Shown in pieces: positions 1 to 7,996 of a stretch of DNA of 49,157 nt. Origin of the DNA: JBHYGK01 sp051859045 (GTDB lineage Bacteria; Pseudomonadota; Gammaproteobacteria; Xanthomonadales; Xanthomonadaceae). How positions within the stretch are numbered: position 1 is the first letter of the stretch; every line of letters begins with the position of its first letter. The DNA is taken from the NCBI GenBank assembly GCA_051859045.1, contig JBHYGK010000017.1, positions 1 to 49,157 on the forward strand, given 5' to 3'. The notes beneath the pieces are model-generated. The model was given only the letters and a program-made list of their open reading frames with translations. It was not told where the DNA came from and searched no databases. The position numbers and the translations under genes were made by a program.

Positions 1-1
1 C

Positions 2-2431
2 GCGCCGGCCCCGCCGGCCCCGCCGCCGCCGCGCCCCGCGCGCTGGCGGCGCTGGGCGCGGCGTGCGGCGTGGCTCGCGCTGCTCGCGGCCGCGCTGCTG
101 CTGGCCGTGCGGCTGTGGCCGCATCCGCCGCTGTCGGCGGGCGTGCCGCTGTCCACCGCGGTGCTCGACCACGAGGGCCGCCTGCTGCGGCTCGGTCTCG
201 CGGCCGACCAGCGCTACCGCCACTGGGTGCCGCTGGAGCGCATGCCCGACGCGCTGGTGGAGGGCGTGCTGCTGCACGAGGACGCGTGGTTCCGCTGGCA
301 TCCCGGCGTGAACCCGGTGAGCCTCGCGCGCGGCGCCTGGAGCACCTGGGGCAGCGGCGAGGCGCGCGTCGGCGGCTCGACGATCACCATGCAGCTCGCG
401 CGCCTGCGCTGGCGGCTCGAGACCCGCGACGTGCCCGGCAAGCTGGTGCAGATCGCGCGCGCGCTGCAGCTCGAGGCGATGCATTCCAAGGACGAGATCC
501 TCGAGGCCTACCTCAACCTCGCGCCCTACGGCGGCAACCTCGAGGGCGTGGGCGCGGCCAGCCGGATCTACTTCGACAAGCCGGTCGACGACCTCAGCCT
601 GCCCGAGGCGCTGGCGCTGGCGGTGCTGCCTCAGGCCCCGACCCGGCGCGGCCGGCTGCGCCGCGGCGAGGGCGACGACGCGTGGTACCTCGGCGATGGC
701 CTGGTGGCGGCGCGCGCGCGGCTCTACGCGCGCTGGCGCGAGGCCCACCCGGTGCCGGAGGGCGATGCGGACGCCGCCGCCGACCGCGCGGCCGGCGATG
801 CGCTGATGGCGCTCCCGCTGCGCCTGCGCGCGCCGCGCCAGCTGCCCTTCCACGCCCCGCACTACGTCGACCGCGTGCTGGCCGCGCTGCCCGCGCGCCC
901 GCTGCCCGCGGGCACCGACCTCCACACCACCCTCGACCTGCGCCTGCAGCGCCTGCTCGAGCGCCGCCTGCACCAGCACCTCGCGCTGGCGCGCCGGCGC
1001 GGCATCGACAACGCCGCGGTGATGCTGGTGGACACCCGCGACATGGCGGTGCGCGCGCTGATCGGCTCGGCCGACTGGCACGACGCGGCCATCCACGGCC
1101 AGGTCAACGGCACGAACGCCAAGCGCTCGCCCGGCTCCACGCTCAAGCCCTTCCTCTACGCGCTGGGGCTCGACCAGGGCGTGCTGCACCCGGCCACCGT
1201 GCTGCGCGACGTGCCCAGCGCGTTCGGGCCCTACACGCCGGAGAACTTCGACGGCGGCTTCATGGGCCCGGTGACGGCCACCGAGGCGCTGGTGCGCAGC
1301 CGCAACATCCCCGCGGTGTGGGTGGGCGCGCAGCTGGCCAATCCCAGCCTGCACGGCCTGCTGCGCGAGGCCGGCGTGCGCGACCTCCTCAGCGAGCAGC
1401 ACTACGGCCTGGCCCTGGTGCTGGGCGGCGGCGAGCTGACGATGGAGGAGCTGGCGCGGCTGTACGCGATGCTCGGCCACGCCGGCCGGCTGCGCCCGCT
1501 GCGCTGGCGCGCCGACGATCCCGCCGACCGCGGCGCGCAGCTCATCAGCCCCGAGGCGGCCTTCATCACCCGCGACATGCTGCGCCAGAACCCCCGGCCC
1601 GGCGGCGCCTACGCCTCCGACCTGGCCACCCTGCCGGTGGCCTGGAAGACCGGCACCAGCTGGGGCTTCCGCGACGCCTGGACCGCCGGCCTCGTCGGGC
1701 CCTACGCGCTGATCGTCTGGCAGGGCCACTTCGACAACCGGCCCAACCCCGCGCTGGTGGGTGTCGAGGCCGCCGCGCCGCTGTTCTTCGAGCTGGTGGA
1801 CGCGCTGCGCGCCGCCGGCGTCGACCTCGCCGAGCCGCCGCAGCCGCGGCCGCGGCGGCTGGCGCGGGTCGAGGTCTGCCTGGCCTCGGGCGACCTGCCC
1901 AACGCGCACTGCCCGGCGCGCGGCGAGACCTGGTTCATCCCCGGCGTCTCGCCGATCCGGGTCAGCCGCGTGCACCGCGAGGTGGCCATCGACCTCGCGA
2001 CCGGCCGCGTGGCCTGCGGGCCCTTCGATGCGGCGACGATGCGCCGCGAGGTGCACGAGTTCTGGCCCAGCGACCTCGCGCGCGTGTTCGCCCAGGCCGG
2101 GATGCCGCGGCGGCGCCCGCCGCCCGGCGCCGACTGCGCCGGCGCGCAGGCCTGGCAGGGCTCGCCGCCGCGGATCACTTCGCCCTGGAGCGGCACCCGC
2201 TATGCGCGCCGGCTCTCGCGCCCCGACGAGCCCGGCATCCCGCTGCAGGCCACGCTGGATGCCGACGTGCGCGAGGTGTACTGGTTCGCCGGCGATGCCT
2301 TCCTCGGCCGCGCCGGCTCGGGCGAGGCGCTGGCCTGGGTGCCGCCGCGCGCCGGGCGCTGGCGGCTGCGCGCGGTGGACGCGCTGGGCCGCGCGGACGA
2401 GCGCGAGGTGGTGGTCGACGTCGAGCCCTGA
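2..2431 (+). CDS. pbpC: Penicillin-binding protein 1C (5' end outside window)
   Basis: Bifunctional peptidoglycan glycosyltransferase/transpeptidase of the PbpC family, anchored in the inner membrane and acting in the periplasm. The frame is open from base 2 with no start codon. A basic stretch and a hydrophobic anchor (about 65-120) come before the first possible GTG at 107, so the true start lies left of the window and GTG-107 would lose the anchor. The GT51 domain shows EDAWFRWHPG, GGSTITMQLAR and KDEILEAYLNLAPYGGN. The transpeptidase domain shows SPGSTLKP (catalytic Ser), SRN and WKTGTS. The C-terminal 200 residues, with several cysteines, fit the BiPBP_C domain of this family. 809 residues are in the window, close to the usual full length, so little is missing. 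It converges on the LysR gene with only 9 bp between stops. The usual alpha-2-macroglobulin partner gene is not visible and could lie to the left. Confidence 0.95.
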   Translation, partial: APAPPAPPPPRPARWRRWARRAAWLALLAAALLLAVRLWPHPPLSAGVPLSTAVLDHEGRLLRLGLAADQRYRHWVPLERMPDALVEGVLLHEDAWFRWHPGVNPVSLARGAWSTWGSGEARVGGSTITMQLARLRWRLETRDVPGKLVQIARALQLEAMHSKDEILEAYLNLAPYGGNLEGVGAASRIYFDKPVDDLSLPEALALAVLPQAPTRRGRLRRGEGDDAWYLGDGLVAARARLYARWREAHPVPEGDADAAADRAAGDALMALPLRLRAPRQLPFHAPHYVDRVLAALPARPLPAGTDLHTTLDLRLQRLLERRLHQHLALARRRGIDNAAVMLVDTRDMAVRALIGSADWHDAAIHGQVNGTNAKRSPGSTLKPFLYALGLDQGVLHPATVLRDVPSAFGPYTPENFDGGFMGPVTATEALVRSRNIPAVWVGAQLANPSLHGLLREAGVRDLLSEQHYGLALVLGGGELTMEELARLYAMLGHAGRLRPLRWRADDPADRGAQLISPEAAFITRDMLRQNPRPGGAYASDLATLPVAWKTGTSWGFRDAWTAGLVGPYALIVWQGHFDNRPNPALVGVEAAAPLFFELVDALRAAGVDLAEPPQPRPRRLARVEVCLASGDLPNAHCPARGETWFIPGVSPIRVSRVHREVAIDLATGRVACGPFDAATMRREVHEFWPSDLARVFAQAGMPRRRPPPGADCAGAQAWQGSPPRITSPWSGTRYARRLSRPDEPGIPLQATLDADVREVYWFAGDAFLGRAGSGEALAWVPPRAGRWRLRAVDALGRADEREVVVDVEP

Positions 2432-2440
2432 GGGCGGCGC

Positions 2441-3406
2441 TCAGCGCTCCGAGGGCCCGGTGTCGTCGTAGCCGCCGCGCTGGAACAGCCCCGGCCGCAC
2501 CAGGTCCATGAACGCCCGCGCCTGCGGGCTGGGCAGCTTGCCCCGGCGCACCACCACGCCATACGAGCGCTGCGGGAAGTAGCGCGCCAGCGAGCGCATC
2601 GCCAGCTTCGGCCGGTCGGCCTCCGACAGGCAGATCGCGGTGACGATGCTGATCCCCAGCCCCATCGCGACGTACTGCTTGATCACCTCCCAGCCGCCCA
2701 CCTCCAGCGCCACGGTGTAGGGCACGCGGCGCTGCTGGAACACGTGGTCGACCATGCGCCAGGTGGTCAGGCGCTTGGGCGGCAGGATCAGCCCAAAGGG
2801 CGAGAGGTCCTCGAGCACCAGGTCGGGCTTGCTGGCCAGCGGGTGGTCGGGCGGGGTGATCAGCATCGGGTCGAAGCGGTGCACCGCGGCGTAGGCCAGG
2901 TCGTTGGGCACGTCGAGCATCGAGCCCACCGCCAGGTCGACCGCGTCCGAGCGCAGCAGCGCCAGCCCGTCCTTGCCGGTGACGTTGTGCAGGGTCAGCT
3001 GGATGTCCGGGAAGCGCTCGCGGAACGCGGCCACCAGCGGCGGCAGCAGGTAGAGGATCGTCGAGCTGCCCGCGGCGATGTCGAGCGTGCCGCCCTCCAG
3101 CCCGCGCAGGCGGCTGCGGAACTCGGCGTCCAGGCCGTCGATGCCCTCCACCAGCGGCCGGGCCAGGTCGTACAGCACCTGCCCCTCGCGGGTCAGCGAC
3201 AGGCGCCGGCCCACCCGCTCGAGCAGCCGGGTGCCGGCGTCGCGCTCCAGCGCCTGCAGCTGCAGGGTCACCGCGGGCTGGCTCAGGAACAGGGCCTCCG
3301 CCGCCCGCGACACCGAGCCCAGGCGGGCCACCTGGCAGAAGGCGCGCAGCGGCTTGAGCCGGTCGGCCTTGTACAGGAAGCGCTGGGGGGCGGATTCGCG
3401 GGCCAT
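2441..3406 (-). CDS. LysR-family transcriptional regulator, divergent from aceBA
   Basis: DNA-binding regulator of 321 residues. The N-terminal winged helix-turn-helix (about residues 17-76) contains AAEALFLSQPAVTLQLQALE, the usual LysR recognition segment. The rest is a periplasmic-binding-protein-like effector domain (about 100-305). It resembles the CysB/Cbl-like subgroup, and I cannot name the effector. It is transcribed away from aceB across 134 bp that hold a perfect 7-bp inverted repeat, the classic LysR arrangement in which the regulator controls itself and the neighbouring operon. Control of the glyoxylate shunt is therefore inferred from position. The ATG at 3406 has no clear Shine-Dalgarno sequence. 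An extended -10-like TGCTATAAG on the minus strand (TATAAG part at 3451-3456) lies about 45 bp upstream, next to the inverted repeat, which fits autoregulation. Confidence 0.9.
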   Translation of the reverse strand: MARESAPQRFLYKADRLKPLRAFCQVARLGSVSRAAEALFLSQPAVTLQLQALERDAGTRLLERVGRRLSLTREGQVLYDLARPLVEGIDGLDAEFRSRLRGLEGGTLDIAAGSSTILYLLPPLVAAFRERFPDIQLTLHNVTGKDGLALLRSDAVDLAVGSMLDVPNDLAYAAVHRFDPMLITPPDHPLASKPDLVLEDLSPFGLILPPKRLTTWRMVDHVFQQRRVPYTVALEVGGWEVIKQYVAMGLGISIVTAICLSEADRPKLAMRSLARYFPQRSYGVVVRRGKLPSPQARAFMDLVRPGLFQRGGYDDTGPSER

Positions 3407-3468
3407 CGGAGGGGGTCGGGAAGGCTCTGCATCAGGACGTATGAGTCCAGCTTATAGCAAGCATTGAT

Positions 3469-3488
3469 ACATTTGGCTTGGCAAATGT
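3469..3488. promoter_or_regulatory. Inverted repeat, candidate LysR operator
   Basis: ACATTTG and CAAATGT are perfect 7-bp arms with a 6-bp spacer. They sit in the locally AT-rich part of the lysR-aceB gap, 52 bp before the aceB ATG and just upstream of the regulator's -10-like TATAAG. LysR boxes are typically T-N11-A with dyad symmetry, and T-3472 to A-3484 fits that pattern. The function is inferred. Confidence 0.55.
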
Positions 3489-3540
3489 GGCCTCCGGAAC
3501 GGAAGGTCGAGCCCTCACCGCACAGCACGAGGGCGACACC

Positions 3541-5226
3541 ATGGCAGGCGATTCGGGCATCCAGCCGGGCATCCATCCGGGCCATCCGGCCGACGGCACC
3601 CGCACCGACGCGGCCGCCGGCGGCCCCGCCCGGCTGGTCGGCGGCGCGCTGGGCGCCGCCCGCGTGGCCGGCCAGGACGAGCTGCTGCCGCCGGGCCTGA
3701 TGGCCCTGCTCGCCGAGGCCCACCGCCGCTTCGATCCGGTCCGCCGCGCGCGGCTCGCCGCCCGCCAGGCCCGCCAGGCCCGCTTCGACGCCGGCGAGCT
3801 GCCGGACTTCCGCGCCGACACCCGCGGCATCCGCGACGCCGAGTGGACCGTCGCCCCGATCCCCGCGGCCCTGCTCGACCGCCGGGTCGAGATCACCGGC
3901 CCGGTCGACCCGAAGATGGTCATCAACGCCCTGAACTCGGGCGCCAACTGCTACATGGCCGACTTCGAGGACTCCACCAGCCCCACCTGGGAGAACCTGC
4001 TGGTCGGCCAGCGCGCGCTCAAGGGCGCGGTCGCCGGCACGCTCGACTGGATGGCGCCGGACGGCAGCCGCCACTACACGCTCAACCCCGGCCCGCTGGC
4101 CACGCTGATCGTCCGCCCGCGCGGCTGGCACCTCGAGGAGAAGCACGTCGAGGTCGACGGCCAGCGCCTGTCCGCCAGCCTGTTCGACGCGGTGGTGTTC
4201 GCCTTCCACAACGCCGTCGCCCTGCAGGCGCGCGACGCCGGCCCGTACTTCTACCTGCCGAAGATGGAGGCGATGGAGGAGGCCGCGCTGTGGGACGAGG
4301 TGCTGGCCTTCCTCGAGGTGAAGCTGGGCCTGCCGATCGGCTGCATGAAGGCCACCGTGCTGATCGAGACCCTGCCGGCGGCGTTCGAGATGGACGAGAT
4401 CCTGCACGCCCTGCGCGGCCGCATCGTCGGCCTGAACTGCGGGCGCTGGGACTACATCTTCAGCTACCTCAAGACCTTCCGCGCCCACCGCGACCGCATC
4501 CTGCCCGAGCGCGGCCAGGTCACCATGACCCAGCCCTTCCTCAAGACCTACTCCGAGCTGCTGATCCGCACCTGCCACCGGCGCGGCGCGCACGCGATGG
4601 GCGGCATGGCCGCGCAGATCCCGATCAGCGGCGACCCGGCCGCCAACGAGGCCGCGCTGGCCCGGGTGCGCGCGGACAAGCTGCGCGAGGTCACCGCCGG
4701 CCACGACGGCACCTGGGTGGCGCACCCGGCGCTGATCCCGGTGGCGCGCGAGCTCTTCGACGCCCACATGCCCTCGCCGCACCAGCACCACATGGCGCGC
4801 CTGGACGCCGTCGCCGACCGCGACGCGCTGATCCGCCCGAGCGTCGGCACGATCACCCGCGCCGGCTTCGAGGCCAACGTCGAGGTCTGCGTGCGCTACC
4901 TCGCGGCCTGGCTCGACGGCAACGGCTGCGTGCCGATCCACTGGCTGATGGAGGACGCGGCCACCGCCGAGATCGGCCGCGCCCAGCTCTGGCAGTGGCT
5001 GCACGCCGACCGCGGCGGCTCGCCGGTGTCGCTCGACGACGGCACGCCGGTGGACTGGACGCTGTTCGAGCGCGCGCTGCTGGGCCTGCCGAACAAGCTC
5101 GCCGGCCGCATGAAGCTGCCCGGCGGCGGCCGCGTCGACGAGGCCATCGCGATGCTCGACGCGCTGACCCACGCCGACACCCTCGCCGACTTCCTGACCC
5201 TGCCCGCCTACGAGCGCCTGGCCTGA
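3541..5226 (+). CDS. aceB: Malate synthase A
   Basis: Condenses glyoxylate with acetyl-CoA to malate, the second step of the glyoxylate shunt, in the cytoplasm. 561 residues from ATG-3541, which has GAGG 9-12 bp upstream. The in-frame GTG... start at 3478 would add a tail inside the operator region and is rejected. The signature region ITGPVDPKMVINALNSGANC is followed by YMADFEDSTSPTW, and GLNCGRWDYIFSYLKT and MTQPFLKTYSELLI are also present, all typical of the malate synthase A group. The N-terminal 20-25 residues are a low-complexity Gly/Pro/His tail and probably not structured. It is followed after 76 bp by aceA on the same strand, so the two genes probably form one acetate/fatty-acid-utilisation operon under the divergent LysR protein. 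Confidence 0.96.
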   Translation: MAGDSGIQPGIHPGHPADGTRTDAAAGGPARLVGGALGAARVAGQDELLPPGLMALLAEAHRRFDPVRRARLAARQARQARFDAGELPDFRADTRGIRDAEWTVAPIPAALLDRRVEITGPVDPKMVINALNSGANCYMADFEDSTSPTWENLLVGQRALKGAVAGTLDWMAPDGSRHYTLNPGPLATLIVRPRGWHLEEKHVEVDGQRLSASLFDAVVFAFHNAVALQARDAGPYFYLPKMEAMEEAALWDEVLAFLEVKLGLPIGCMKATVLIETLPAAFEMDEILHALRGRIVGLNCGRWDYIFSYLKTFRAHRDRILPERGQVTMTQPFLKTYSELLIRTCHRRGAHAMGGMAAQIPISGDPAANEAALARVRADKLREVTAGHDGTWVAHPALIPVARELFDAHMPSPHQHHMARLDAVADRDALIRPSVGTITRAGFEANVEVCVRYLAAWLDGNGCVPIHWLMEDAATAEIGRAQLWQWLHADRGGSPVSLDDGTPVDWTLFERALLGLPNKLAGRMKLPGGGRVDEAIAMLDALTHADTLADFLTLPAYERLA

Positions 5227-5302
5227 GCCGGCCGCGCCTCGCCCGTCCCTCTCCTCTTCGTTCCTTCCCTTTCCTGCAGCACACCACCCACGAGGCCCCG
5301 CC

Positions 5303-6601
<1,299 letters not shown>

Positions 6602-6629
6602 GTTTCAGGACACCGTCCGTCGGAGCACG

Positions 6630-6655
6630 AGGGGGCGCCCGCGAGGGCGCCCCCT
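6630..6655 (+). terminator. Hairpin after aceA
   Basis: Perfect 10-bp stem AGGGGGCGCC / GGCGCCCCCT with a 6-nt loop, followed by a short TTCGTCGTT tract. It is most likely the aceBA operon terminator. The rest of 6656-6825 shows no gene. Confidence 0.75.
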
Positions 6656-6825
6656 TCGTCGTTCGCGGGGGCGAGGGGCCCGCGCGGCGGGGCTTTCACG
6701 GGGCCGGAGTGGTGGCGCGAAGGCGTGACGCAGCCCCCGGTTCGGTGCGGCGGGCCGCCAGCATGAACGGTGCCTGACCATCCGGCTGGTAATCTGGGCT
6801 CCCCACGCTTCGCCGACCCGCCGCG

Positions 6826-7845
6826 TTGAACCTCCTCGACACCTCCGCCACGCCCGTCCTGCCCGTCCGTCCCACCGCGTCCGCCCACGCCCACGCCGCC
6901 CAGCTGGCGCCGGAGGAGTGGTCGCTGCTGGCGTCCGCGGCCATCCCGCGCACCCTCGCCCCGGGCGAGGTGCTGTTCCGTCGCGGCGAGTTCGGGCAGT
7001 CGATGTTCCTGGTGGAGGAGGGCGAGGTGCGGCTCGGCTTCGACGAGGGCATGGCCGACAAGATCGTCCAGAAGGGGCATTTCTTCGGCGAACTGGCCGT
7101 CTTCCTGCCCGAGCACAACCGCCTCGGCCGGGCCGAGGCCAGCGGCCCGGCGCGCGTGCTCGAGCTGCCCCAGTCGGCCTTCGAGGCCCTGCTGGCGCGG
7201 GAGCCGATCGCCACCGCCCGCTTCATGCGCCGCTGCTTCGCCTACCTCGTGGCCGGCGAGCAGCAGCTGATCCTCGGCATGCGCCGGCGCAACGAGGACC
7301 TGATCCAGACCCTCGACACCCTGCGCCAGACCCGCAGCGAACTCACGATGGCCCAGCAGCTCGTGCGCACCGACGAGCTGACCGGCCTGTCCAACCGCCG
7401 CGGCCTGTTCGCCTTCCTCGAGCAGCTCGGCCAGCAGCCGCTGCAGGGCGTGCAGCTGGCCCTGCTGCTGGTGGACATCGACGGCTTCAAGCAGGTCAAC
7501 GACCGCGCCGGCCACCTCGCCGGCGACGGCGCGCTGCGCGCGGTCGCCGAGGAGGTCCGCGGCGCCGCCGGCCCGCTCGAGCTCCCGGCCCGCTTGGGCG
7601 GCGACGAGTTCGCGCTGCTGGCCCGGGTGGCGGACGCCGGCGACCTGGCCAACCGCGCCATCGGCCTGGTGGGCGCGGTGCGTTCGCTGCGCCTGCCGGC
7701 GCTGCGCGAGCACCGCCTGACGGTGTCGGTGGGCGCGGTGTTCTGCCGCGCGCCGGGGGACTGGTCGGCTTGGTACAGCGCGGCCGACGGCGCGCGCTAC
7801 CTCGCCAAGTCCCGCGGCGGCGACGGCTGGCGGATCGGCGGCTGA
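6826..7845 (+). CDS. Cyclic-nucleotide-binding-domain GGDEF protein (putative diguanylate cyclase)
   Basis: 339 residues read from a TTG start; no better ATG lies in frame. Residues about 28-125 form a CRP-like cyclic-nucleotide-binding domain, with LAPGEVLFRRGEFGQSMFLV and the cassette-like GHFFGELAVF. A helical linker (about 140-180) leads to a GGDEF domain with DELTGLSNRRGLF and an intact GGDEF signature at about residues 258-262. No RxxD inhibitory site is present at the expected spacing, so product feedback is probably absent. There is no helix-turn-helix, so it is not a CRP transcription factor. It lies directly upstream of, and on the same strand as, a class III nucleotide cyclase. A relay in which a cyclic nucleotide sets c-di-GMP output is possible but inferred. 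Confidence 0.85.
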   Translation: MNLLDTSATPVLPVRPTASAHAHAAQLAPEEWSLLASAAIPRTLAPGEVLFRRGEFGQSMFLVEEGEVRLGFDEGMADKIVQKGHFFGELAVFLPEHNRLGRAEASGPARVLELPQSAFEALLAREPIATARFMRRCFAYLVAGEQQLILGMRRRNEDLIQTLDTLRQTRSELTMAQQLVRTDELTGLSNRRGLFAFLEQLGQQPLQGVQLALLLVDIDGFKQVNDRAGHLAGDGALRAVAEEVRGAAGPLELPARLGGDEFALLARVADAGDLANRAIGLVGAVRSLRLPALREHRLTVSVGAVFCRAPGDWSAWYSAADGARYLAKSRGGDGWRIGG

Positions 7846-7867
7846 TCCACTCCGGCCCCGGGAAGGG

Positions 7868-7881
7868 GGCCGCAGGCGGCC
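7868..7881 (+). terminator. Short hairpin in the CNB-GGDEF/cyclase gap
   Basis: GGCCGC-AG-GCGGCC followed by TTC, 23 bp after the CNB-GGDEF stop. It is a weak terminator candidate and would partly separate the two genes' transcripts. I found no convincing promoter in the remaining 115 bp before the cyclase ATG. Confidence 0.35.
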
Positions 7882-7996
7882 TTCACGCCCCCGCCGGCGC
7901 GCGAAAACGCCTTTTGTGACGCGGCCTTGCTTGCCCCCGGACTGCGTTGGGGCACACTTGGATACCACACTGGCCCTTGCGCGCTTTACGACACCG

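Noticed and set aside
107..2431. GTG-107 as the pbpC start
   Set aside because: It would remove most of the membrane anchor encoded upstream in the same frame; the gene is cut by the window edge instead.
6826..7845. CRP-family transcription factor
   Set aside because: No helix-turn-helix follows the cyclic-nucleotide domain; the C-terminus is GGDEF.
7916..7996. Longer N-terminus for the peptide-system cyclase
   Set aside because: The extra 27 residues have no similarity to cyclases, and MDTSSS at 7997 directly precedes the cyclase domain.
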